A DNA stretch of 64,000 nucleotides from Catonia carolina (lineage: Eukaryota > Arthropoda > Insecta > Hemiptera > Achilidae), in the NCBI GenBank assembly GCA_035578175.1, contig JAQMRL010000008.1, positions 89,756,541 to 89,820,540 of the forward strand, written 5' to 3'. Each line of letters begins with the position of its first letter. Positions within the stretch are counted from its first letter, which is position 1. The notes under the pieces are model-generated. The model made no database searches. It saw only the letters and a program-made list of their open reading frames with translations, and was not told the origin of the DNA. Below are positions 11,791 to 23,610 of the stretch, piece by piece. Position numbers and translations under genes: made by a program.

Positions 11791-12285
11791 TTGAAGCATA
11801 CAAAATCAAATCAGTACTTTTTGCAGTATATTAAATTAAAACAAAGCTCTTATTCACTAAGTTTCGGTTGTATTGAAGAAGAATTATTTACAATGAGTTA
11901 GTCTAGAATTTCATTGTTCTTAAAGAGAATCCAGAAAACTCAGAAACCAGAAAGCTTCAATATTCACTTTTTATAATGCATAAATAACAACAACCTGGTC
12001 GTTCAGAAACAACCAAATATGTTACAAAGGCGATTTATATTAATTACTATTAAATAATTCAATAGGGCACGTTCAGAAATGAATAACCCATACTAACTTA
12101 ACTTATCAAATGTCAGGATACAATGTCTCATTTTAAACTCGCACTGGTTTAATTAATTAGCAAGTTTCAAGTATTACGGAGTTACATTAATAAGGTACTC
12201 ACAAACGAAGGTATAATTTTATTTACTATGCTTTAAGAACAACCAAAACAGAGGTATTTTAATTAATACCAATACTTTAACTAAC

Positions 12286-12330
12286 CTTTCCTTTCTGAAA
12301 GAACTCCATGAAACCACTTAATGCTGCCAT
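12286..12330 (-). CDS. Mob3: Mob3 exon 1 with start codon
   Basis: The ATG at 12330-12328 opens 15 codons, MAALSGFMEFFQKGK, followed by the donor GTTAGT (12285-12280). The sequence matches the characteristic Mob3 N-terminus as known in flies (short, then FLEFFQKGK leading straight into TFRPKK). It joins exon 2 in frame with no leftover base. This start is chosen because the peptide is homologous from its first residues. Confidence 0.92.
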
Positions 12331-12600
12331 TCTACCATGATAAAAGTTTGAATTAACAGTTTCTAATAGTTAATAAATAATTCTTCAAAACGTAAATATA
12401 CGAACATGAAAGTACCAAACTATCATTCATAATACTGAACCAAAACCAATTCCAACTACGGCAAGTAAGCAATACGACAAAACACAAATCCGCAAATCAG
12501 CTGCTACTTGCTGCGCAGTGCTTCCATAGTGGGAAATTACCGCCAATGGTAGAGATAAATTTGATTACAACGGATTTTTGGTTATAAATTTTTTTTTTTT
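12331..12600 (-). promoter_or_regulatory. presumed Mob3 5' UTR and promoter region
   Basis: It lies directly upstream of the Mob3 start codon and includes a slightly GC-richer patch at about 12480-12560. No clear TATA box or initiator could be assigned, so this is inferred from position only. Confidence 0.35.
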
Positions 12601-15371
12601 TAATGTGAAAAGATGTAACAGATTAGTAATATACAATTTAATTTACTTTGTTAATCTGATAATAAATGAACTTTTTCCGTAATACTTTTAATCTTATTTC
12701 ATTGTTAGAGCTAACTGCATTTAAAAATGTGTAAGTATTCAAGTTAAAGGGAACTTTCACACCTTTGTATCAAGTTTTGTAAAGCTCCTTATCTTAAAAA
12801 TTATATTTTATAGTTAATTAGTTAAGGGTATTTTTATTTTTACCATTTTGAAGCTTCCATCAGCATTATTGAAAAATATGACGGTTTTGTGTTAATGGTG
12901 AAAAGTTCATGTCTGAATTGCCAAATTAAGTTCATTAACTTGAAATTTTCGTAGTAAATACGAAAACTGTTTAAATTAGGCGGGTCGAAAATTAACTGAA
13001 ATATTTATTTTGAATATCATAATTTTTTATTAAATCATTGTAAAATTCAATATTTTTAAAGTGATGGCAGGTTGGGTACTCGTTACCGTGATAATTATGT
13101 AGTACATACTTTCATTTGCATGTAATGTTTAAATGTGCTAATCTTCCAAGTAGCAAAAGTTAAAGCATTCGTCCATTTTAATGAAATGTTAAGAACCTAA
13201 CTTGTATTTTCCTACTGAATTTTATATAATAAAGAATTCTTTGAGCAACATAGTCAAAATACCCTTACCTATTCTGTTTTATACCAGTACATGATAACTG
13301 TACTTCATGAAATGTATGTATTCATGTAAAATATTCTCATAAGTTCACTTGCAGCCACACATTTGCATCACTTATAAAAAAAAACTTTTAAGTACAGATG
13401 AACTAACATCTAAGTGCATTTAAACCAACTTTAGTTGCAGTACATCTCTCACTGATCAAAGGTGAAGCTTTTTATAGGAACACCAAATCTCTTCAATTCA
13501 CTCATGTAGTAGCATGAAAGTCAAATTATTAAGAAGATCTTGTGGTGCAAAGGTACATCAGAACTACAGCTTCAGTAGTTTTTCATTGTACTTATTTGTG
13601 GTTACTCAAGGAGTTCAAACTCTCCAAGACAATAAAGGCAGTTCATACATAAATTGAGTAGCCTGCAATTAAATTACAAATGCCTTACTCTTTTTAGTAC
13701 AGTATTATTTTCAACATTTGCAGTTGGTTTATAAAAGACATCTACGAATGATGAATCTTGCATGAAAAATAAAATTTATACATCCCTATATTTTTCTAAT
13801 CTTTTCAGGAAACATGAAATTTCAAATGTGTTCTGAAAAATACGGACTTCAATAAATAAACATTAATTTGAGCTTGAATGTAAAGAAAAACTTTTATAAA
13901 TGAATAATGTGTTCAGTTTCAAATATTGTAAGTTATAACTAAGTAAGTTTAATTTATTTATAATATAAAAGATAATCTGTTAGACATGTTCTGCATGTTA
14001 CTATCTACATAGTCGTAATAACAAAATGTAAGTTAAAACTTTAACCTAATGAAATGAATCAGGATATGAGCTGTTAAAAATCATATACTATACCTTAACA
14101 AACTAAAGACTGCAGATGAAGGCGGAGCATAGTAACCTAGATTACAGCACAGAGCCAATTGGCTTTCGTTAATCGTATCCTGCGTTGTCATGTTGTGGTT
14201 CCACTGTGGATGACAGCCTAACAAAATGTCAGCTGAAGTTCAGTGGAACAGAGTGTGACTTAGCGAAGGGGCAACCTCACACCCGACCTTGGCTGTTATT
14301 GGCTAGATCTCATATGCAGTCTTTAGTTCGTTGGGGTATAGTTACTGTACTTACTACACTGTTGTTTGGCTGTAGCCACTACAGCATGCCATGCTTCACC
14401 CTTCAACAATGCCTCTACCCTCCATCATTGCCCCTGGGACCACAACTGGCCATATTTAAGCATTTTGTTTAGTTCAGTTTTCGGTGTGATCATGTTCTCT
14501 TAATCACGTTCAGAGGAAGATTTGATACTGTTATTAGAATCAGTAACAACAAAATATCACATTATTAAGTTAAAAACAATAAATGTTAATCCATTGATGA
14601 AAAGAAAATTGTGTGGCAAATTTCATTGCGCGTATGCAGATTTAAGATGTGATGAAAGAAGATTTTATGCCTACGTGTTATTTCCTTCACAGTTATGGTG
14701 GTTTTGTCCCATACAGGAGACCGGAGGAAAACTTTGCTATCCAGTTTTTCTCTGTCGACTTGTTCTGTAATTATTATGTAAGCACTTAGAAAATACTATA
14801 TTAGTAGGAATAAATGGGATACAACAATATTTAATATTAAATTATGGGTACAGAAATCCTGAGAAAAAAACAATACCAAGCTCAATTCCTTGGTGTGTTG
14901 CACTTTTAGTGGTTGGAGCTAGGCTTTGTTATAGCCATGATAAAGTATAGGTACACATACTTTTGTTCTGTAAGAGGGGCTATGCGAAATGTGGCGCGCC
15001 ACATTTCAGACCACATGAAGAATTCTGTGCTCTATCATTCCTGGTATCCAGATTTAACAAGTAAAACTCAAAATCTTGATTTGCATGAAAATCTTTTAAA
15101 TTATGAAAACTCATCTATTCATGACAGGATTTGAACTATGATGACTAACCATTATTAAATGAAGAAATTGTTTAAGTTTGGGATTTCTACTTCAATCAAG
15201 TAAATGGAGGAACTCAAAATAAATTAATGACCTTGTAGCTATATTAGTGCTCATGTAATTTTTTGAAAACATGTTTTTCTGTTTATTTTATTGTCATTAT
15301 ATAGTTCTTAATAAAGAGTAAAATGTTAAAATACTATAAATTTTAATTATAAGTATTATTATTATTTTTAG
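12601..15371 (+). other. upstream or intronic region of the unidentified gene
   Basis: The plus-strand gene at 15372 begins inside an internal exon, so its earlier exons should lie here or further left beyond Mob3. One candidate is the open frame after the TTCAG at about 14515 (through about 14690), whose AT-biased codons resemble the supported exons, but no partner splice site was convincing. A GC-richer patch at 14160-14480 was examined and left unassigned. Confidence 0.35.
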
Positions 15372-15660
15372 AAAATGTTGCGAATACTTTGTGGTGGTAC
15401 AGGCAACAACATCTGGTATGGTCAACAGTTAACTCCAACTGAAAACTGTGAAGCATTACTCTCAGTACCAGGTTTTCAAAGAGTTTTAAGTGATAAAACA
15501 AAATCATCATCCTGGATAAGATTAGCAAATACTCTTTTCCCTTTAATTGAAAAAAATGAAAAATTCAGGGCAACATTTTACTTATTGTTAAAACTAATTC
15601 TTGGCAATGGAAATTTAGTTGGAAGAAAATTATTTTTACAAAATATCTGGGATCAAACAG
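15372..15660 (+). CDS. penultimate coding exon of an unidentified helical protein
   Basis: The exon follows an acceptor ATTTTTAG and ends at donor GTGAGT (15661). It encodes about 96 residues starting KMLRILCGGTGNNIW and ending QNIWDQT, with one base left over. The content is rich in Leu, Lys and Phe and looks alpha-helical. I do not recognise the protein with confidence. A DNA-repair scaffold such as the C-terminal part of MMS22L is only a guess. The phase match with the next exon supports it as a real gene. Confidence 0.7.
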
Positions 15661-15989
15661 GTGAGTTTTTAACAAATATTAAAAGTTGGATTGATAAGGG
15701 TTTTTAATTATTATCTAACAAACAATTTTGTAAAGATATATCGAGTTCTACTTTCAAGGAAAGAGGAGTTTACATCTCCATCATCACACATGTGTTGAGT
15801 TCACATCTCTGTTAACTCAGTGTTAATATTTGTGAACATTTTCACTGTTACTTTTTTCTCAAGAACTGTAAACAGTAGTTCTGTTGAAAGACATGCTGTT
15901 TTCTTTAAATTGAAACACAGACAGACCTTTTTAAGTCAAAGGGACTTACATAAAATTTTAAGATAATAATGGTGGCACACTTTCAAGAG

Positions 15990-16160
15990 GCCGGCTCATT
16001 GGCGTAGAGGTTAGCGCAACGCGCTTCTACACCGGGGTCCCAGGTTCAATTCCCGGTCAGGTCTGGCATTTTGACATCACTAATTTTCATATATCATCAT
16101 TCCCCACTTTCTGCGTTAGCAGAAATTGCAAAACAAACTTAAAACAAAAACAACAAAAAA
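15990..16160 (+). mobile_element. tRNA-derived SINE (family 2)
   Basis: The head is GGCCGGCTCATTGGCGTAG with box B CAGGTTCAATTCCC, followed by GGTCAGGTCTGGCATTT and an A-rich tail. It is flanked by a 12-bp direct repeat with one mismatch (CACTTTCAAGAG at 15978-15989; CACTTTCGAGAG at 16161-16172). Relatives, mostly degraded, are at 26012-26105, 26150-26230, 26370-26510, 30198-30270, 30484-30640 and 49168-49322. Confidence 0.85.
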
Positions 16161-16321
16161 CACTTTCGAGAGTTTTCACATACAATTGAAAGTATTTTTT
16201 TAACATGCTTTCTTGATGTGCACAGAACCTTGATGAGATTGAAAATCTTTTTGAAGAATTGTACTTTTAAATATGTGAAAGTTAAGGTTTATGAACATTT
16301 TTAACTTTGCAGCGAATTATA

Positions 16322-17125
16322 TTTTTACTTTCTCTTGCCCTCTATGAATATATAGGGAAAGAAAGTTATCGTTTTTATATCAATTTTAGGAAATCGAGTT
16401 TACACTGGAAATACATGTTTTTAGTGTTTGGTCAGTGTCTGTGTATGTATGAACAAAATATCTCAAGAACGGAATATCGTAGGAAGTTGAAATTTGGAAC
16501 TTAGGTTAGGTATCATGATTTTCATCAAAATTGGTCAACCAGGATTAGCAGTTTATTCGTGCAACTTTTCATTTTTGTGATTTTCTCAAAAATGGCTCCT
16601 ACAATTTTTCTAAAAATTGCCTCGTGTATTAAATTTTGATCCTCTATAAGATAGGGTAAAACCACCATTCTATGGCAAAAGGGTAGGCTATATAATCTAA
16701 GTTGTAGGAAATTAAAAACCTGCAGCTTTTCATTTAAACATATTTTCTAGAATGCTTAGATTAGCATCAGTTATTGATTTTCTGGTTTTTCTCATCAAAA
16801 TAAGTACAAAACGGGATTTTTGAAGATTGCCATCATAGTATGGGTTTAACAATAAAAGTGTAGGGTATATAATCAAAGTTTTGGTGAATAAAGAAACATA
16901 CTGCTTTTATTTCACGCATATTTTTCTAGAGATTAGGTTAGCGTCAATTTGTGATTTTCCATGTTTTTGATTCTACAGAGGTTGATTTTCATTTTGCGTC
17001 ATAAACTCATGATTAAAATTAAAGTATGCTTTCACTTTACATAGTTTACTCTTAAACATAGGTTATATTATTTGGTACTTACATTGTCAAAAGAAAGTTA
17101 TGTGAGTATTTCACACCTGATTTTT
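16322..17125 (+). mobile_element. HINE-like element, copy 2 (old, diverged)
   Basis: Both ends are recognisable (ACTTTCTCTTGCC at the left, a hairpin GTGAGTATTTCACACC-type end at the right), but the body is much more diverged than the other copies and lacks the long GT run. It lies inside the intron of the unidentified gene. Confidence 0.75.
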
Positions 17126-17514
17126 ATGTTCTGATGAATATTTATCAAGTTATCCAACGAGGGAAGGTTCTAAAATTAATTTAATTATGGCAAGATTTTG
17201 TAAAATGATTTACATGCCACAAAGATTAAAAGGGTACAATGTAAATGAAAAGCGATTTGCCACTGCATGACTTTGAACTCATAAAAGTAATTTAGCTTAT
17301 TTTGCATACAATGTATTAACTTGTATTGTAAATTATGAGATGGATAGCAAAGGATTCATGAAGATTTGGGGCTTATATAGTAAAAAAATTTTTCTGTTTT
17401 TACAGAATTATTTATCTTTTGTAGAATTTACGTTCCATATTATGATAGAGAGTATAGTAATAAATTAGATTTATTTCTATTTAATTGTTACTTATTTGTC
17501 ATTTTTTCTTCTAG

Positions 17515-18032
17515 CGCATTTAAGTCATCCTGTTGATATAGAAATCGTTGAAGAATTTATTGAAAGAGAACCAAAATTTATTGAAATAAAATTGATAAAA
17601 TCTTTTGGAAAAGTGTTGCAAAATATCCCAAACAAAAATGAAATACGTAATTTTTGGAATAGCGATGAAAATTTTTTGTTTATTAAATGGAGTTTAGCAT
17701 CAGCTTCAATTTTTTCTGCAATAACAAGTATTATGAATGAATTTTTATTAAGATGTTTAAATAAACAATTTTTAGTTGTATTAGAATTAATTAAATTATT
17801 TATTAATAACATTTCCAAAATGTGTAATACAAAAGGTAAAAATTTTGTGAATTTATATCCATTGGAATATCGGCATTTTGTTTACCTTCTGCGTTGTAAG
17901 CCATCAACTTTAGTTAATAAAGAAGAAATTCATTTAAATGAACAAATTGTACCTATCATTCAAGAGGCTATGGAAAATCAACCTCATTCTACTATAGCTC
18001 TTTTAAGTCATCATGTTGCATGCAATTTTTAA
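17515..18032 (+). CDS. last coding exon of the same unidentified protein
   Basis: The acceptor TTCTTCTAG ends at 17514. The leftover base of the preceding exon plus the first two bases here make an Ala codon, giving a continuous frame reading WDQTAHLSHPVDIEIVEEF. The exon runs 172 codons to TAA at 18030-18032 and ends HSTIALLSHHVACNF. It is predicted to be helical throughout with no signal peptide or transmembrane segment. An AATAAA poly(A) signal follows at 18046-18051. The intron (15661-17514) contains a family 2 SINE and a decayed HINE-like copy. Confidence 0.75.
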
Positions 18033-18045
18033 ATATTTTGTAAAA

Positions 18046-18051
18046 AATAAA
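18046..18051 (+). terminator. poly(A) signal AATAAA
   Basis: A canonical AATAAA 14 bases after the stop codon of the unidentified gene, with no other strong signal before the HINE-like copy at 18137. Confidence 0.55.
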
Positions 18052-18136
18052 ACGAAGTTTGTACATAATGAAATTGTATTTTAATACTGTTAAAAACAAT
18101 ATATACTTTTATCCATTATCCTGGTTATAACTGATA

Positions 18137-19075
18137 TTACTTTCTCTTGCCTATATGAATATATAGGAAGGAAAGTATTGTTTTCATGTCGATTTTTCGA
18201 AATCGAGTTTTCACCGGATCTATACATTTTCAGACCCCCTGAACCCAAAAAACATGTTTTTAGCGATTGGCCTGTGTGTGTGTGTGTGTGTGTATACAAA
18301 ATATCTCAAGAACGGAACATCGTACGAACTTGAAACTTAAGTTACATACCACTACCGGACCCGACACGAACATTTTCATCAAAATCGGTCAACCGGAAGT
18401 AGTAGTTTATTCGTATAATTTTTCACTTTTTTGCGATTTTCTCAAAAACTGGTCCTACGATTTTTTTTAAAATCGCCTCATTTACTCAATTTTTTATTCT
18501 CTAAAAGATAGGGTAGGCGCCATGTTTGCTGAAATTCTTGGTGAGGGTGTTTTTACGTAAAAAAAGTGTTTTTACGTAAAAAAAAGATTACGGCTTTAAT
18601 ATTAATTGTACAGCAAAAATGTATATAATAAAAGTTGTAGAGAATTTAAAAACCTACAACTTTTATTTTAAGTATTTTTTTGTATAACGCTTAGTTTAGC
18701 GGTAATTAGCGATTTTCTGTTTTTTCTCACGAAAACGTGAAAAATCGATTTTTTTAAGATTTCGGCCTTAGTATGCACTTAACGACAAAAGTGTACATAA
18801 TAAAATTTATAGAAAATTAAGAGCTCTACAACTTTCATTTAAAGAATTTTTCTCTACAGAGCCTAGTTTAGCGTGAAAGTGTGATTTTCCGTTTTTTTTT
18901 AAGCCAAATTGAGTTAGATTTTCATTTTGCGTCATTCACTCATGATTAAAATAAGGTTATGTTTTTGAGGTTAGTTTTTGTTTATTCTAATATTTTATTA
19001 ATAATGTTAGGTTTATTATTAATTATTTGCATTGGCAAGAGAAAGTTTTGTGAGTGTTTCACACCAGATTTTTTT
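18137..19075 (+). mobile_element. HINE-like element, copy 3
   Basis: Nearly complete copy with both termini, the GT microsatellite at about 18270-18295 and both internal modules. It begins 86 bases after the poly(A) signal of the upstream gene. Confidence 0.9.
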
Positions 19076-20226
19076 AAGTTCCTAAAACAAACTTTGAAAA
19101 TTTTTAGTAGCCAAACTTAAAATGTACACTATACATTTATACAACCTGACCTCAAAATTGCAGAACCGTGTCTCTCGGTGAAAAGTTATATTCAATTAAG
19201 ATGAGAAAAAATGTTTGCAAATGTAAAAACAAAATTACAGCCTATAAAATCCTCTACCAAAAAGATAAAAATCTTTATAAATTTCCTGACATATTCTTCT
19301 TTCCAAATTGTTTTTAAAGCTCTTACAATGAAGCTTATACTGTGCTTCCCAACAAATTTGATGTATAGGGAAATTAACATTAGACAATGTATTGTCAACA
19401 TTAATCTTGTTACAAGAGTGTAACCTTAATTTTATTATTCCAGTCGTTAGGAAATAGAATAAAAATTAATCTACAATAGATTTTAATAGCTAATAATTTA
19501 ATTATTAAATAAACACAAAAATGTCTAATTTCGACACAGCGCGGGTACTTATACAAAAAAAAATCTTGCATTATTGTCTGAACATTCGTAGAGCCTATAA
19601 AGTGGTCAGTTTATTTTAATGTTTGATATTACAGTACGAGAGAGGCCGTGAGTTCGAATCCCATACCCTATTTAAATTTTTTTACTTTTTTAGCAGGTGG
19701 TTTCTTTCAATGTATGAGAAGCTTAGTTTGGAATCAAGAAGTTCCTATATATTGTTAGAAAATTATGTATAATGGATACTTTGTGCCAATTTTTAATTAT
19801 GTGAGACATTGACTTGGGGGAAAGAAGGTAAGAGAGTAGAACTCAGGCAGCAGGGATGAAGTTCAAGAGGAGGATGGTAGGAAAGAAAAAAAATTGATGT
19901 AATTAGGTAACAGCTGGAAATGGAGATCCTGTTAAAACGGGTTGGACAGAAAAAGCTGAGATAATTTGGCGATGTCAATAAGATGGAGGAGGGAAGATTG
20001 CCAAAAAGGATGCTGTACTTGGAGATAGAGAGAAAAGGACCAAATGATGTAGATGGATGAATTATGAAAAATATAAGATGTGTTAAAAGAGTAATGGAGG
20101 AGAGATGGATAGTTCAGTGTACAGAGAGGGGTGGAGAGGAGTTGTGTTGGGGTTGACCCAAGGACATGTAGAAGAGGAATAAAGATGGTGAAAAGTTTTT
20201 TAAAAGTAATAACATTTTCAATCATC
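19076..20226. other. AT-rich sequence with a decayed LINE-like stretch
   Basis: The part at about 19800-20200 is purine-rich on the plus strand and translates piecemeal to a pattern like the GHV.RM..GRLPKR..ELE tail of LINE ORF2 proteins, with many stops and frame shifts. The rest shows nothing recognisable. Confidence 0.4.
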
Positions 20227-20340
20227 CACTTCCATGGTCTAGTGGTTAGGATGCTAGCCTATAAAGCAGACAGTCCTGGGTTTAATTTCTGATTAGGGTC
20301 TGGAAATTATTACAGACCCTAATTGACCCAGTGATTACAC
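20227..20340 (+). mobile_element. tRNA-Glu-like SINE head
   Basis: CCATGGTCTAGTGGTTAGGA matches a tRNA box A and CTGGGTTTAATTTC is a decayed box B. The acceptor stem cannot pair and no terminator follows, so a functional tRNA is unlikely. Confidence 0.6.
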
Positions 20341-21160
20341 TGTAGTCACTAATGACGAAACTGTTTTTACAATTATATATATGATTGATTAACTTGAAAA
20401 CTAATTGTGGCTGTCTCTGAGAAGCTGTGTTTTAAGTTTGGCCAGCCACACATATAAACGACACGACAGGTACTGTACATGTACAAAATGCAACTATAGT
20501 TCATATTCCTAAGTTGAGGCCTGTAGTAAACAAACTAGTTACAGGGTGGAGCAGTATGAATCTGGTGCACACAAAAGTATGTGACAGCTACTGCACACCT
20601 GATGCAGTTCTGATCGTGAAATACAGATATTGGTTTATTGTTCAATATGATTCTAAAACAGTAACTGCCATCTGTAAAATCACTTAGCACAAATCTTGAA
20701 ATACTATGAAAATGCATGAAACAATTTCAATTAAAAATTATTTTGAAATATTCTTACCATTTTATGTTTTTTTTTTTTGTAATTCCTTATGTTGAATCAC
20801 TTGATAAATAATCACATCCACTCAAAACCTTATCTTCATATTCACTAGCCTAGATTCCGAGGAATCATTTTCGACAGGAATAATAAGTTTATCCGCCTCG
20901 ATATCAACAAAATAATCGATATCCCAACATTACGGACAACAAAATCAATAAAAAAAACTTGTATCGAGAGCAGTTCGCAACACTAGAGTTACAACAACAC
21001 TGACGTTTCATAAGACCAATGTTATAGTTTTAAACATAATGTTGAAAATATATTTTTTCAGAAATGTCACAAATCTATCAAGTACAGCTATTGTTATAAC
21101 ACATTGTACATGATTTACAGAATTGCAATGACTCATAATGAGTTTTGATTCACCCATTAC
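20341..21160. other. no recognised feature
   Basis: AT-rich sequence with no gene or repeat family member seen. Confidence 0.4.
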
Positions 21161-21545
21161 GAAGGTTGCCTTTTATATTTCGGGAATAGAAAACAAAAAA
21201 CAAATTAATCAATGTAAATGGGTTTATTATTTTTCAAAATATTTTCCATGATGATCAATACATTTTTTCATGTGCTTGAACCAATTTTCGAAGCACTTGT
21301 ACCACTCCTATTGAGGTCCCTCCAAAATGTGCTTTTTGAATGCATCAACTGCTTCTTCAGGTGTCAAAAAATGTTGACCTCCTAATTTATTTTTGATGAG
21401 CGGGAATAAGAAGAAGTCGTTGGGTGCCAAATCAGGGCTGTATGGCGGATGGCCCATCAATTTGTTTGTTTTATTTCTCAAAAAGTTCATTGTTTCAGCC
21501 GACGTGTGAGAGCTCGCATTGTTCTGGTGGAGAATGATTCGTCTA
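21161..21545 (-). pseudogene. mariner transposon 3' remnant
   Basis: The minus strand encodes the C-terminal part of a mariner transposase. HPPYSPDLAPNDFFLFP is the block with the final catalytic Asp (the family spacing is D,34D), and a frame break follows. The preceding block reads LHQNNASSHT where HDNA is usual, so the second catalytic Asp appears to be lost. The end sequence begins CGAAGGTTGCC after a TA (21159-21160), fitting a mariner terminus. The 5' half is missing; repeat D abuts at 21548. Confidence 0.85.
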
Positions 21546-21547
21546 CA

Positions 21548-21962
21548 GGTCACCATAATAGACAGGTGGAGTGTCAAATTATTTACACTCAATCTGTTAG
21601 TTGCAGGGCTAAAATAAATAGTTCAGTTTCTTATCAAATGGTCAGCCAATTGAATGACTGAATCATTTAAGAACAGACGAGGCAGAGGTGTAAAAGACAC
21701 TAATCTGAGTAATCTCCTCTGAAAGTAATGAATTTCATTATACAGCCAGATAATGTGGTGAATGAAATGAAGGTGTCATTAGCAGAGTGGAAAATATGTG
21801 CTTTTCAGAGGGCCGACATGTTGATAAACGTAATTTTCCACTCAGTGAGGAAGCCAATGGTAAACCACCTCACTCCTCGTTTTACTTAGTAAAACCTCTA
21901 CAGGTTTTAACCAAACAACAGGTCAAACCAGCCTTTCGGCTGATGACCTAAACGACAAAAAC
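21548..21962 (+). mobile_element. interspersed repeat D, copy 4
   Basis: Full-length-looking copy ending TGATGACCTAAACGACAAAA. It interrupts or truncates the mariner remnant to its left. Confidence 0.7.
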
Positions 21963-22261
21963 ATACTTGAAGCTCTTCCTGTATAGTATGTATTGGAAAA
22001 GTATCTCTTCCTTTGTAACCTTTAAAGTAAAACAATTAGACCAGATAATACAAAAGTGCATAATATAGATCTTTCAAACCAGTTAAATCTAGATCAATCC
22101 TTCCGTATCCAGAAGACTCATGCTGTTTATACTTTTATTTGTAAAATATTAATTTAATTACTTAAAACAATCCTAAATTTTAATTTGTTATCAAGATAAA
22201 ATTCACATGTTATTTTATCAAAATTACTAACTGGAGTAATTTGTTTGGGTCTGTGTTTATG

Positions 22262-22550
22262 AACCACAGATGACAGTGGCTAATCACTCCACAAAATTAT
22301 TTGAACAAAAATCTACTTATGCAGGGAGAAAATTCATGAATAAATTACCCCAATTTTTAAAATATTGTGATAATTTGCATTCCTTTAAAAAAAATCTAAA
22401 AAATTACTTGATCGGTGAAACTTTTTACAACGTAAAAGAATTTCTTTCTTGATAGTAGTGATACATTGTGTGATTCTTATATGTAGTGCAGGTATTATAA
22501 CTGACATGTCCTATACTCCTCCTGGAGTCTCTAGGACGCATTAAAAAAAA
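22262..22550 (+). mobile_element. LINE 3' end, 5'-truncated
   Basis: It matches the last roughly 60 codons of the LINE fragment at 10415-10611 (STKLFEQKSTYAGRKF and MNKLPQFLKY), then the same 3' UTR and an A-run. Severe 5' truncation is usual for LINE insertions. Confidence 0.85.
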
Positions 22551-22620
22551 AAAGATGGTGTGGCATTATTACTGTTAGCCGAAACAACATGTAAACATCT
22601 GATTAAATTATTTAAAAACA

Positions 22621-23540
22621 ATCTGGTGTGAAACACTCACACAACTTTCTCTTGCCAATGCAAATAATTAATAATAAACCTAACATTATTAATAAAATAT
22701 TAGAAATAAACAAAAACTAACCTCAAAAACATAACCTTATTTTAATCATGAGTGTATGACGCAAAATGAAAATCAAACTCAATTTGGATAAAAAAAAACG
22801 GAAAATCACACTTTCACGCCAAACTAGGCTCTGTAGAGAAAAATTCTCTAGATAAAAGTTGTAGATCTTTTAATTTTCTATAAATTTAATCATATACACT
22901 TTTGTCGAAAAATGCATACTAAGGCCGAAATGTTAAAAAAATCGATTTTTCTCACGTTTTCGTGAGAAAAAAAACAGAAAATCGCAAATTACCGCTAAAC
23001 TAAGCGTTCTACAAAAAAATGTTTGAAATAAAAGTTGTAGAATTTTAAATTCTCTACAACTTTTATTATATAAATTTTTGCTCTAAATTGCATATTAAAG
23101 CCGTAATCTTAAAAAAACTATGTTTTTACGTGAAAACAGCCTCACCCAGAATTTCAGCAAACATGACGCCTACCCTATCTTGTAGAGAATAAAAAATTGA
23201 GTAAATGAGGCGATTTTTAAAAAAATCGTAGGACCAGTTTTTAAGAAAATCGCAAAAAAGTGAAAAATTACACGAATAAACTACTACTTCCGGTTGACCG
23301 ATTTTGATGAAAATGTTCGTGTCGGGTCCGGTAGTGGTATGTAACTTAAGTTTCAAGTTTGTACGATGTTCCGTTCTTGAGATATTCTGTTCACACACAC
23401 ACAGACCAATCGCTAAAAACATGTTTTTTGGGTTCAGGGGGTCTGAAAACGTATAGATCCGGTGAAAACTCGATTTCGAAAAATCGACATGAAAACAATA
23501 CTTTCCTTCCTATATATTCATATAGGCAAGAGAAAGTAAT
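22621..23540 (-). mobile_element. HINE-like element, copy 4
   Basis: Minus-orientation copy with intact hairpin end (GTGTGAAACACTCACAC) and ACTTTC end. The microsatellite is short here. An open frame of about 98 codons at 23422-23126 runs through the part before the internal modules. Confidence 0.9.
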
Positions 23541-23610
23541 AAATTCATCATATTTTACATTTAAATTATTCAAAAACAAGGTTTAATGAGTTTTTATTTA
23601 CTAAAATATT

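Larger units (their letters stand above)
5558..12285 (-). other. Mob3 intron 1, full of repeats
   Basis: This intron of about 6.7 kb joins exons 1 and 2. It holds a HINE-like copy, two repeat D copies, two family 1 SINEs and a LINE fragment, listed separately. The stretches 7866-9790, 10700-11175 and 11800-12285 show nothing recognisable beyond AT-rich sequence. Confidence 0.8.

Noticed and set aside
14185..14472. 95-codon open frame in a GC-richer patch
   Set aside because: No homology recognised, no splice or poly(A) context; may be a transposon piece but unsupported.
20227..20300. Possible tRNA-Glu gene
   Set aside because: The acceptor stem does not pair and box B is mutated; it fits a SINE head.
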